Shown in pieces: positions 32,365 to 40,371 of a stretch of DNA of 64,000 bases. Below the pieces are notes generated by a model, which saw nothing but the letters and a program-made list of their open reading frames with translations, searched no databases and was not told the origin of the DNA. How positions within the stretch are numbered: position 1 is the stretch's first letter; every line of letters begins with the position of its first letter. Source of the stretch: CAYWQB01 sp964460785 (GTDB lineage Bacteria > Chlamydiota > Chlamydiia > Chlamydiales > CAYWQB01). Location: NCBI GenBank assembly GCA_964460785.1, contig CAYWQB010000001.1, forward strand, positions 496,001 through 560,000, in the 5' to 3' direction. The position numbers and the translations under genes are program-made.

Positions 32365-33678
32365 TTATGTTCGTTTATGGATCATGCTTAGCTCTGTTTT
32401 AACCTCTTTTGCTAGCACAAGCAGTGCTAGCAAATTGGGAAGGGCCATCAACCCATTTGCTATATCAGCATAGAGCCAAACAAAATCGATAGAGCATAGC
32501 GCTCCTACAACAAGGAGCATGCAAAATAAAAGCCGATAAGGCTTGATGGCGCGGCTCCCGAATAAATAGAGCAAGCATCGTTCTCCATAAAAAGCCCACC
32601 CTAAAGCTGTAGAATACCCAAACATCAGCAATGCGATGCCAACAACCCAGCCTCCGAAAAAGAGCTTCTTTTCAAAAGCTGCAATCGTCAAACAAGCACC
32701 TTTTAAAGACTCTGACTCAAGCGCTCCTGTTAGGAGGATCACAAGCCCTGTGATTGTACAAACAAGGCAAGTAGAAAGAAATGTCCCTGCCATTGAGACT
32801 ATCCCCTGATAGGCAGGAAGGGGAACTTTTGCTTCAGCACTTGCAATCGGTGCACTCCCTAATCCCGCTTCACTAGAAAAAATTCCTCTAGCAATACCGG
32901 AACGCAGAGCAAGCATAATTGTACCGCCCAGGGCTCCTCCTGCAGCAGCTTTTGGGGAAAATGCCTCAGAAAAAATTAAGCCAAATGCAGAAGGGATATC
33001 ACGCCAGTAAAAAAGAACGACAGATAAGCCCGCTGCACAATACACGGCTCCCATAATGGGAACACAGAAAGAAGCTACTTTTCCTATACGCTTCACACCT
33101 CCAATCAATACTACCCCTACAGCTAGAGCCAAAGCGATACCTGAAAAAAGCGGAGGTACTTGAAATAGCTTTTGCATTCCATCTGCAACAGAATGCGCTT
33201 GTACAAAGTTTCCAAGACCTAATGAAGAAGCCAAGCAAAAAACTGCAAATAAGCCTCCAAAGAAACGCCATTTCAAAGCATGAGTAATGTAAAACATGGG
33301 CCCGCCCGCTACAGAACCATCACCATAATGCATGCGATAGCGGAGGCTTAGGGTATTCTCTGCAAAGCTTGTAGCCATTCCTAGAACACCAACTACCCAC
33401 ATCCAAAAAAGAGCTCCTACTCCTCCTGTAGTCATAGCAGTGGCTACACCAGCAATATTCCCTACCCCTACAATGCCTGCCATAGCAGTCATCAGTGCTT
33501 GCACAGGACTCAAGCTACCTTCTGAAGAGCTTTTTGGTGTCTTAAATAGGAAGTGCAAGCAAGTTTTAAGGTGACAAAACTGCACGCCCTTCAGGTAAAT
33601 AGTATAAAAAAGAGCCACACCTACAATTAAGGCTAAAGTGACTGGGCTCCAAACAACTTGGTGAATAGCGGTTAGCAT
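32365..33678 (-). CDS. Alanine/glycine:cation (Na+) symporter, AGCS family
   Basis: Sodium-coupled importer of alanine or glycine in the inner membrane, 437 residues with about ten to eleven membrane helices. Family blocks: SPVQALMTAMAGIVGVGNIAGVATA (about 57-81), GGVGALFWMWVVG, FAENTLSLRYR and GPMFYI, plus GIFSSEAGLGSAPIA. The ATG at 33678 lies 7 bases inside the end of the upstream paralogue, so the two are translationally linked. Chlamydia also has two DagA-like genes of this family. Whether D-alanine, L-alanine or glycine is preferred cannot be told. Confidence 0.92.
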   Translation of the reverse strand: MLTAIHQVVWSPVTLALIVGVALFYTIYLKGVQFCHLKTCLHFLFKTPKSSSEGSLSPVQALMTAMAGIVGVGNIAGVATAMTTGGVGALFWMWVVGVLGMATSFAENTLSLRYRMHYGDGSVAGGPMFYITHALKWRFFGGLFAVFCLASSLGLGNFVQAHSVADGMQKLFQVPPLFSGIALALAVGVVLIGGVKRIGKVASFCVPIMGAVYCAAGLSVVLFYWRDIPSAFGLIFSEAFSPKAAAGGALGGTIMLALRSGIARGIFSSEAGLGSAPIASAEAKVPLPAYQGIVSMAGTFLSTCLVCTITGLVILLTGALESESLKGACLTIAAFEKKLFFGGWVVGIALLMFGYSTALGWAFYGERCLLYLFGSRAIKPYRLLFCMLLVVGALCSIDFVWLYADIANGLMALPNLLALLVLAKEVKTELSMIHKRT

Positions 33679-35027
33679 ACTTTATTCCGCTGTCCAAAGT
33701 ATTTTTTTGCTTCTTTGATCACTACAGGAGAGAGAAATAGGATACCAATCAAGTTAGGAAAAGCCATCATCCCATTCACAATATCAGCAATTAACCAAAC
33801 CATATCCAAGCTCAAAATAGCGCCTGGGATGATTAAAAGAGTAAATAGTGCACGATAAAAGACAATCACCTTTACGCCAAACAAGTACTCAATACACTCT
33901 TCCCCATAGTAGGCCCAGCCCAATATCGTGGAGTATCCAAATAAGGCCACTCCAATGGTCACCAGAACTCCTCCATAGGGGATGGCTCGATTGAATGCTT
34001 CGATTGTCAAGCTACAACCACTTAGCACGCACCCTGTAGCATTTGCATCGCCTAGAACTCCCGTCACAGCAATTGCTAAACCAGTAATTGTACAAACAAT
34101 CATCGTAGCAAGAAAAGGAGCGGTCATCGCAATGCAAGCTTGCCGTACGGGTTCATGTGTTTTAGCAGCGGCTGCTGCAATTGGAGCTGTACCTAACCCT
34201 ACTTCATTAGAGAAGATCCCTCTTGAAACCCCCATTTGTACAGCAAGTAAAAAGCTGGATCCTGCAAAGCCTCCAACAGCAGCCTGGCCGCTAAATGCAC
34301 TTTTCACAATCAAAGCAAGAGCGGCAGGGATTTGCTCGATATGAAGAATAATGACGATCAGGCCAGCTAAAAAATAAAATAGGCTCATCAAGGGAACGAA
34401 AAAACCTGTGAACTTACCGATTCTTCGGATACCTCCTAGAAGAACCACGCCTGCTAAGGCACATAGAATCACACCTGATACAATCGGAGAAAAGCCAAAG
34501 GAGGTTTCTAGAGACTCAGCAATCGAGTATGATTGTACAAGGTTACCTGTCCCAATTGCAGCGATTGCAGCGAAAGAAGCAAAGAGAACAGCAAGCCACT
34601 TCCATCCCAGCCCTCGTTCAATATAGTACATTGGCCCACCAGCCATACGGCCTCGGCAATCCTTGAGGCGATACTTCACAGCTAAGCACGACTCGCTAAA
34701 GCTAGTTGCCATGCCAAACAGAGCTGTTAACCACATCCAAAATAGGCTGCCGATTCCGCCTGCAGCGATTGCTGTAGCCACTCCACCAATACTCCCAATG
34801 CCAATAATACCAGCAAGGGCTGTCGTTAAAGCCTGAAAGGGAGTGATATCTCCCGGTTCACTCTGCTTATCTTTCGTGAAGACTAAGCGAAAAGCATAGA
34901 TAAGTTTGGTAAATTGCACACCGCGCAAGCGAAATGTCAAATAAAACCCGGTTCCCACTAACAAGCAGAGAAGCACTGGGCTCCAGACTAAAGAACGAAT
35001 ATAATCAAGAGATTGAGGACAAGCCAT
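33672..35027 (-). CDS. Alanine/glycine:cation (Na+) symporter, AGCS family (second copy)
   Basis: Paralogue of the downstream gene and of similar length (451 residues from the ATG at 35027; a GTG codon directly before it is in frame). It has the same landmarks: TPFQALTTALAGIIGIGSIGGVATA, GGIGSLFWMWLTALFGMA, FSESCLAVKYR, GGPMYYIERGLGW and GIFSNEVGLGTAPIAA. The first block has GS where the downstream copy has GN, which may alter ion or substrate preference. First gene of the pair; a 6-base hairpin (35051-35066) lies in its leader. Confidence 0.92.
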   Translation of the reverse strand: MACPQSLDYIRSLVWSPVLLCLLVGTGFYLTFRLRGVQFTKLIYAFRLVFTKDKQSEPGDITPFQALTTALAGIIGIGSIGGVATAIAAGGIGSLFWMWLTALFGMATSFSESCLAVKYRLKDCRGRMAGGPMYYIERGLGWKWLAVLFASFAAIAAIGTGNLVQSYSIAESLETSFGFSPIVSGVILCALAGVVLLGGIRRIGKFTGFFVPLMSLFYFLAGLIVIILHIEQIPAALALIVKSAFSGQAAVGGFAGSSFLLAVQMGVSRGIFSNEVGLGTAPIAAAAAKTHEPVRQACIAMTAPFLATMIVCTITGLAIAVTGVLGDANATGCVLSGCSLTIEAFNRAIPYGGVLVTIGVALFGYSTILGWAYYGEECIEYLFGVKVIVFYRALFTLLIIPGAILSLDMVWLIADIVNGMMAFPNLIGILFLSPVVIKEAKKYFGQRNKVC

Positions 35028-35146
35028 CACAACCAGTCATTTTTCTTCTAAAGGTCGTGTGACCTTAGCAAAAAATGTCTTAAGCTCAAAGGTTTTCTCT
35101 TACAGCCTTAATAAAAGGATGTTCACCCAAAAAGAAAGCAAGCAAA

Positions 35147-35168
35147 ACTGTTATCACACTATAACAGT
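35147..35168. promoter_or_regulatory. 8-base inverted repeat, possible operator
   Basis: ACTGTTAT (35147-35154) and ATAACAGT (35161-35168) are exact reverse complements with a 6-base spacer. The size and spacing fit a helix-turn-helix dimer site. Placed between the AGCS promoter side and the gene at 35365; which unit it would control is unknown. Confidence 0.4.
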
Positions 35169-35301
35169 ACAAGAAGTACACCTGTTAATAGGCAGAAGTT
35201 AAGGACTGGATTGATTGGGTTGATTTGTATTTTTCTCCCTCTATCAAACGTCCTACTCTACAATAAATGAGTTCAAATACCTAATTATTAAGATTTCTTA
35301 A

Positions 35302-35331
35302 TTGCTAATTAATATTAAATTAATATAAAAT
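35302..35331 (+). promoter_or_regulatory. Candidate promoter for the gene at 35365
   Basis: TTGCTA (35302-35307) followed after 16-18 bases by TATAAA (35324-35329) or TAAAAT (35326-35331), in a very A/T-rich stretch about 35 bases before the ATG. Confidence 0.35.
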
Positions 35332-35364
35332 AGTTCCTTTTCCGAAAAACAAAGGAACTTTATC

Positions 35365-36144
35365 ATGTCTATTCAAGAATGTAACTCTAATCAAAGCCAA
35401 TTTTTCTGCTTATTTAATAACTTAGAAGAAGCCTCTGCTCGCGAAGTAGAAGAGCGTATCATTAGCGCCTCTCAACTCATCAATGATGCAGAATTCCAAG
35501 CTAGTCAGAAGTCTTACTATCCAACAGTCGATCACACCACTCAGCAACTAAAAAGCGCGATTGACTGCCTAAATACTGTTTACCAACAAAAAGTTCATAC
35601 TTCTGCAGAAAAGCAGTCAAGTTTGCACTTTATTTCTGCAGGCAATGCGTTTCAATCTGCAGCACAAGCGAATAAAAAGCTTACTATCAACGACCTAAGA
35701 AATCTGCCCTACAAATCTGGTAACCTTGCAAGTAAGCTGGCAAAGGTCGCTGCTGTGAAAGCTGCAGTTCCTAACTGGAAGGCTGAAATCTATGAAGATC
35801 ATACAATTAAAGTTCGTGGTTTCACACTATATAGCATCCGTATGGTCAATGAAAATGGAGACCATGTAAATGGTAAACACTCTGCCACCTATAGCTATAC
35901 TTCTGACAAAAAAGGCTTAGAGGCTGAGTTAAGTCAGACAGAGAAAGAGCTAAAAGACAAGTATCTTTCTGAGTGTGATAAGATGGTTGAGCAATTAACG
36001 AACCCTCCTAAACCTCCAGTCCTTAAAAAGCAGCCAGCTAAGGAAAGCGAGAAGAAGGCAAATACAGCTAGCTCTAGCTTTTGGGAAACAATCCAAAAGC
36101 CATTTAAAGCTGTAGCAAACTGGTTTCGCTCTTGGTTTTCTTAA
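35365..36144 (+). CDS. Unrecognised protein, candidate lineage-specific effector
   Basis: A 259-residue protein with no family I recognise and no signal peptide or transmembrane helix. It has a helical N-terminal half with EEASAREVEERIISASQLI, a short beta stretch (KAEIYEDHTIKVRGFTLYS, about 140-158), a charged coiled-coil-like helix (about 185-212), a Pro/Lys/Ser linker (KPPVLKKQPAKESEKK) and a Trp/Phe-rich amphipathic C terminus (FWETIQKPFKAVANWFRSW). Well-formed expression signals: AAAGGAA at 35351-35357 before the ATG, A/T-rich promoter, and a strong terminator after the stop. A type III secreted effector is a reasonable guess, from the layout only. Confidence 0.7.
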   Translation: MSIQECNSNQSQFFCLFNNLEEASAREVEERIISASQLINDAEFQASQKSYYPTVDHTTQQLKSAIDCLNTVYQQKVHTSAEKQSSLHFISAGNAFQSAAQANKKLTINDLRNLPYKSGNLASKLAKVAAVKAAVPNWKAEIYEDHTIKVRGFTLYSIRMVNENGDHVNGKHSATYSYTSDKKGLEAELSQTEKELKDKYLSECDKMVEQLTNPPKPPVLKKQPAKESEKKANTASSSFWETIQKPFKAVANWFRSWFS

Positions 36145-36170
36145 TATAAGTCTTTCATCATTGAAGGCAT

Positions 36171-36210
36171 AAAAAAGCCTCTGGAGCGATTCGCTCCAGA
36201 GGCTTTTTTT
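36171..36210. terminator. Strong bidirectional intrinsic terminator
   Basis: A 12-base perfect stem (GCCTCTGGAGCG at 36177-36188 with its complement at 36192-36203) with an ATT loop, seven T after it (36204-36210) and six A before it (36171-36176). It lies between the convergent gene at 35365 and nhaD, so it can end transcription from both sides. Confidence 0.93.
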
Positions 36211-36234
36211 ATGATATGTGAAGAGAAGAAATCT

Positions 36235-37518
36235 TTAGAAAAGAACCCCTTGCAAAAAGTAGCAAGCAAATCCCACGACATAAGCAACAATCGCAATTGG
36301 AGTTACCTTCTTTAGGTACCAGCCAAAGCTCACAGACTCCATTCCCATATAGGCAATACCTGCGGCAGATCCAATCACCGTGATACTTCCTCCAGTCCCT
36401 GCACAAAATGCAATAAGCTCCCAAAACGAGTGATTTGGAGGGTAAGCTGCAAGATCATACATTCCCATGATTGCTGCAACAAGAGGTACATTATCAAGGA
36501 AGGAAGAAATAGCCCCTAAGCTAAAAGCAAGAAGAGAGCTGGAAGGAAGCCATGCAGCAAGTTTTTCTGCAAAAAGAGCTAAGACCCCTGCACTTTCTAG
36601 CGCACTAACTGCGAGAAGAATCCCTAGAAAAAAGATAACTGTCGAAAAGTCTACGCGGGCCAGGGCTCGACATGCACGGTATTTCTGTCGTTTGTCATCT
36701 TTGCTATGTAAGATATCGACAATCACCCATAACGCTCCTAATCCAATAAATACATTAATGAAAGGGGGCAGCCCTAGTAGGGATTTCAATACAGGCACAC
36801 AAAGAAGAGCAGATATGCCCAAAAAGGTCACTAACTTCCCATAAGGAACAGGCTTCTCTTCTTCTTTTTGCCAAGACTCTTGTGTTTGTCCTTTAAACAT
36901 CCAGGAGGTTAAGCCCAAACATGCCAATAGCGTCATTAAGCTTGGGATAAAGAGATGGCTCATTAGAGGCATCGTTTCTAACTGTCCCCCAATCCATAGC
37001 ATCGTTGTAGTTACATCCCCAATAGGAGTCCATGCTCCCCCTGCATTTGCAGCGATCACTGCAATAGCACCAAAAATCAGGCGATCTTCCTTCTTATTTA
37101 ACAGCTTTTTCAAGAGGGTCACAATAATAATGGTGGTGGTCAGGTTGTCGAGTATGGCGGATAAAAAGAAGGATAAAAACCCAACGATCCACAGCATGGA
37201 GACCTTAGACCTTGCGCTAACTAGGTTTGTGACCATTGAAAACCCTTGATGAATTTCAATGACTTCTACAATAGCCATGGCTCCAATCAGGAAAAATACG
37301 ACTTGACTGGTCGCAAAAATATGCTCTCCCAAAATATGGGTCTTCTGATCAATTGGTAAGCTGGAAAACCCAAAATAGAGAGCCCAAAGAAGGGTTCCCC
37401 CAATAAGAGCTGCTGCAGCTTTATTAATCTTCATCACATGTTCAAAAAGGATTAAGAAATAAGCTAATGAAAAAACCCCTATTAGAAGGGTGAAGCTAAC
37501 CGGAATGTACTGAATCAT
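36235..37518 (-). CDS. nhaD: NhaD-type Na+/H+ antiporter
   Basis: Inner-membrane antiporter of the ion-transporter superfamily (CitM/ArsB fold), 427 residues with about 11-12 membrane helices. The NhaD hallmark NAGGAWTPIGDVTTTMLWIGGQ-like block is present (about 158-178), as is the LSAILDNLTTTIIIVTLL helix and the repeat-related AISSFLDNVPLVAAIMG and GTGGSITVIGSAAG in the second half. It would set the Na+/H+ balance and fits with the sodium symporters and the V-ATPase nearby. Start ATG 37518; the 173 bases upstream are A/T-rich and shared with the divergent gene at 37692. Confidence 0.92.
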   Translation of the reverse strand: MIQYIPVSFTLLIGVFSLAYFLILFEHVMKINKAAAALIGGTLLWALYFGFSSLPIDQKTHILGEHIFATSQVVFFLIGAMAIVEVIEIHQGFSMVTNLVSARSKVSMLWIVGFLSFFLSAILDNLTTTIIIVTLLKKLLNKKEDRLIFGAIAVIAANAGGAWTPIGDVTTTMLWIGGQLETMPLMSHLFIPSLMTLLACLGLTSWMFKGQTQESWQKEEEKPVPYGKLVTFLGISALLCVPVLKSLLGLPPFINVFIGLGALWVIVDILHSKDDKRQKYRACRALARVDFSTVIFFLGILLAVSALESAGVLALFAEKLAAWLPSSSLLAFSLGAISSFLDNVPLVAAIMGMYDLAAYPPNHSFWELIAFCAGTGGSITVIGSAAGIAYMGMESVSFGWYLKKVTPIAIVAYVVGFACYFLQGVLF

Positions 37519-37691
37519 GAAATAATGAAATATTTTATTTTTTAAATTTTAGAGAAAGATTTTACCTTTGAAAGTCTTTTAAATCAATGAAGCTCAATTT
37601 AATAAAAAACTATTTTAACACATCTCTCCATTGTTTTTAACAATAAAACAACATAAATTTTGCAATTCTCCAGTAAATAGAAGGCTAAAGA

Positions 37692-38282
37692 ATGACTCGA
37701 ATCTCAAGCAAAGCTGCAAAATCACCTAAATCCCCTCCAAAAAGTCCAGAAAAGCCAACTCAGAAAGGCAAGAAAAAAGCAAAAGCCCACCAAATTGCTT
37801 CAAAAGCGATCAATCAATCCTCTCTGGCATCTTCTTCTAAAGTCATAAAAGCGGAACAATCCAAACTCACAGCTAAAGAAAGTAAACTCTTTAATGTGTA
37901 TGCACAGGTATTCAAAGATCTCTCTTTAAAGGCTAAGAGTTTAGGCATCTTGGCAAAAGCCCGGGTCCTTGCCTCTGCAATAAGTAGTGGGCTTTCTCTC
38001 TCTTCTTATACAGATGCTTGGGGCGATCTGCTGCAGGCTGAAAATGGAGACCGTCAAGAGGATCTGCCCATTGAGGGAAGCACTGTCGAAAAGCAAAAGC
38101 AGGAAGCTTGGAAAAATGCCAAAGGCAAGTCCAAAGTAGAAGCCCAAAAATCTTTTATCAAACAGTATGAAACAGTCTGCTCTAGTGATGACTCTCGGAA
38201 AGGAGCTATTGCCATATGCCAAGCTATAGGCCTAGACTTAGAACAGACAGAGGAAAAGTATAAAAAGCAGTTTAAGGTCTAA
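37692..38282 (+). CDS. Basic Ser/Lys/Pro-rich protein with acyl-CoA-binding-protein-like C-terminal segment
   Basis: A 196-residue protein I cannot place. Residues 1-40 are Ser/Lys/Pro-rich and strongly basic (SSKAAKSPKSPPKSPEK). The middle is helical (KESKLFNVYAQVFKDL, about 61-76). The segment EAWKNAKGKSKVEAQKSFI (about 138-156) is close to the end of acyl-CoA-binding proteins (pattern AWxxxKGxSKEEA-xx-(Y/F)I), but the part of ACBP before it is not clearly present, so the domain call is weak. AGAAGG lies 7 bases before the ATG. The basic tail would also suit nucleic-acid binding or secretion by a type III system. It ends 2 bases before the stop of the convergent gene. Confidence 0.65.
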   Translation: MTRISSKAAKSPKSPPKSPEKPTQKGKKKAKAHQIASKAINQSSLASSSKVIKAEQSKLTAKESKLFNVYAQVFKDLSLKAKSLGILAKARVLASAISSGLSLSSYTDAWGDLLQAENGDRQEDLPIEGSTVEKQKQEAWKNAKGKSKVEAQKSFIKQYETVCSSDDSRKGAIAICQAIGLDLEQTEEKYKKQFKV

Positions 38283-38284
38283 AC

Positions 38285-39856
38285 CTACCGGCTAACATTT
38301 AGGAGCTGCTCTAAAAGTGGCTCCTGAGTGCTGGTATGGGGAGTTTCTAAAAACTTTCCTTGTACAGAGCCTCCTAGCCCCTTACTGGAATGATGCACTT
38401 GCACCCAAAAAGAATCCTTTAGGTCATCCCCTTCTGCAACATGTTGCAGACGAATTTTATGCTCCTGGGACCATAGTAAAACCAACTTCCGGACATCTCT
38501 CACAAAAAACATACACAAAGGAACTAGCTCACCTAGTCCTTTTTGCCCTTTCAACTGCACCTGCAAAAGGCTTGCTTGAGCAAGTAGAAGCTTAAGCCGC
38601 TCCTCCATAGAGTTTTTCTCATTTTTGAGAGACTTGACTTTTTGTAAATCTAGTAAAAGTTGATCAGCCAGCAATAGAAGTTCTATTGCTGGCTCTTGGC
38701 TTTCGACTTGCAAATAGTTTTCTAGCCAAAAAGATAGAAAATCTTGATAGCGCCTTCCCTGCCATTGAGACTGGCCTGCAGCCCAGAGAACTCCTCGAAA
38801 ATATGAACACTTTCTAGGGAGGAAGCGAGTCATCAATATAGGCCCTATGGAGCTTTTCCTTTCTAAAAGAGAGGTCATTTCCTGATGAAGGCTCAGCATA
38901 GGGGTTGGCCATAACCCTTCCCCCCAATTGACCCCTCCTGTATTCAGTAAAATTGTCATAGGCAGCCTAGACTCTCGCTTTAGCACGGAAAGAAAAGGAT
39001 TTGTTTGGGTAGAAACTTGATCGCCTCTGCCAATATAAGGAGCAACAACCAAAGAAAGGTTTTGGGGTGCATAGTCTATCAGCTCTTCAGACCACTCTAA
39101 AGCACGATTTGCATCATATAATTGATGAAGATCGAGGTGAAAAAGGACCTTTTTATGACCTGCTGCTTGGCTCCAGACATCCATTTGTTGCAAAAGACGA
39201 TCTTGAAAAGGGGTCCGCTCATCAAAAGTCAGAGCCATTTTTGCAAAAACTAAGATCCCATCGAGCTCTTGAAAAGAGGACTCTAAATCCTCTTTTAATG
39301 CTTGAGACCTGCTTTGCAAGTCTTTCATTGAGGGAGGCTCATCTAGAGAAGGGGTAACGAGTGCATATAAGTGAATCCCATACGCTTTTAATCGACTGAG
39401 AAAGGTTTTCACTTTGGCATGGTTTGTAGTGCCTATAGGGTTTTTCCAAGGATCCCCAAGAATCAAACCATTTAGCCCCATTCCTAAGAGGGTGAGCGCA
39501 TAGCGATCCGCCATTGTGGTGATTTCATCATGAGATTGCTCATCAAATGATGGAAGGCTTATCCCTCCTGAAGAAGCTGCATACTCCTCGCCAAAAAGCC
39601 ACAGAGGGCGCAGAGAAAACTTGGGCTTTTGCTCTCCTTGGATAAGCAATTTGCCTGCTGAGCGATCTACTACAGATAGCTGCAAAGCTGCTTCAGCTAA
39701 AGCTTGACTATCTCTTGCCTCTACGTAATAAACATCTTTTTCTGTTGAAACAGAGTACTGTATGGAAGAGTTAACGAATTGCGCATTGAGCTTTGAAACA
39801 AACTTGCCTCGATTAAATCCAGCTTGTAAAAGCGCTTTTTCCCAAATCTGATTCAT
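38285..39856 (-). CDS. Uncharacterised 523-residue protein, possible TIM-barrel hydrolase relative
   Basis: The frame opens at 39889, but a GAGGG site precedes the ATG at 39856, so I use it. No signal peptide. After an N-terminal domain (about 1-85) the central part alternates strands and helices with short hydrophobic strands ending in charged residues, for example LGMGLNGLILGDPW, YGIHLYALVTP, LDGILVFAKMALTFDERTP, KVLFHLDLHQ and LSLVVAPYIGRGD; this resembles the (beta/alpha)8 core of some glycoside hydrolase families such as alpha-glucuronidases. The C terminus (about 400-523) is helical. I cannot identify catalytic residues, so no enzymatic function is claimed. Divergent from the lipoprotein at 39910. 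Confidence 0.65.
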   Translation of the reverse strand: MNQIWEKALLQAGFNRGKFVSKLNAQFVNSSIQYSVSTEKDVYYVEARDSQALAEAALQLSVVDRSAGKLLIQGEQKPKFSLRPLWLFGEEYAASSGGISLPSFDEQSHDEITTMADRYALTLLGMGLNGLILGDPWKNPIGTTNHAKVKTFLSRLKAYGIHLYALVTPSLDEPPSMKDLQSRSQALKEDLESSFQELDGILVFAKMALTFDERTPFQDRLLQQMDVWSQAAGHKKVLFHLDLHQLYDANRALEWSEELIDYAPQNLSLVVAPYIGRGDQVSTQTNPFLSVLKRESRLPMTILLNTGGVNWGEGLWPTPMLSLHQEMTSLLERKSSIGPILMTRFLPRKCSYFRGVLWAAGQSQWQGRRYQDFLSFWLENYLQVESQEPAIELLLLADQLLLDLQKVKSLKNEKNSMEERLKLLLAQASLLQVQLKGQKGLGELVPLCMFFVRDVRKLVLLWSQEHKIRLQHVAEGDDLKDSFWVQVHHSSKGLGGSVQGKFLETPHTSTQEPLLEQLLNVSR

Positions 39857-39909
39857 AGTACCCTCACTTTTCAAAGAAGTCTGTCGCAACCACTGGTAAT
39901 TTTCAAATA

Positions 39910-40371
39910 ATGCAACATTTGATTTTTCTTTTCTTACTTTTCCTCACAACTTTGACAGGGTGTCAACAGCGCATGCTTGATGTCTCTACGCTATTTTTTT
40001 CTTATCAGGATCTAGCTAGTACACATGCCATCACTCCTGATCCGCTTAAGGTTGATACAGACCTCCCCCGAGAAGAGGTAATTCTATACTGGAATATTCC
40101 TGCACACCTCTTCCAGTCCGAAGAAGTAAAAGCCAGCTTAGACTTACGCTTTGGCAACCGCCAGGAAAAAACCATTACTATCCCCATTTCAGAAAGAAGG
40201 GACCATTACACTTATCGCATGTCTGGAAGCTTTCTAAAGAAAGTTGACTACCTTGTAACCTATAAGGCAGAGCTCTACACTGCTTCAGGGAAGCTTCTCG
40301 CCACCTATGCGCATCCACTATGGGTAGACCGCTTGACAATACAGGAACAGGAAGTAGACTCTTCGCCTTAA
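39910..40371 (+). CDS. Small putative lipoprotein
   Basis: A 153-residue product with a lipoprotein signal: hydrophobic stretch (3-16) and lipobox LTGC, lipidated Cys at about residue 18. The mature protein looks beta-rich (ILYWNIPAHLF, KASLDLRFGNRQEKTITIPIS, YTYRMSGSFLKKVDYLVTYKAELY), possibly an immunoglobulin-like fold, but no family is recognised. It is divergent from the 523-residue gene across 53 bases and its end overlaps the fumC stop by 4 bases. Confidence 0.72.
   Translation: MQHLIFLFLLFLTTLTGCQQRMLDVSTLFFSYQDLASTHAITPDPLKVDTDLPREEVILYWNIPAHLFQSEEVKASLDLRFGNRQEKTITIPISERRDHYTYRMSGSFLKKVDYLVTYKAELYTASGKLLATYAHPLWVDRLTIQEQEVDSSP

Larger units (their letters stand above)
35028..35364. 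other. Intergenic stretch between AGCS pair and the unknown gene at 35365
   Basis: 337 bases without a gene between divergent units. It holds a small inverted repeat AAGGTC/GACCTT at 35051-35066, an 8-base inverted repeat at 35147-35168, and an increasingly A/T-rich end with a candidate promoter at 35302-35331 serving the plus strand. I see no tRNA, small RNA consensus or further reading frame. Confidence 0.6.
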
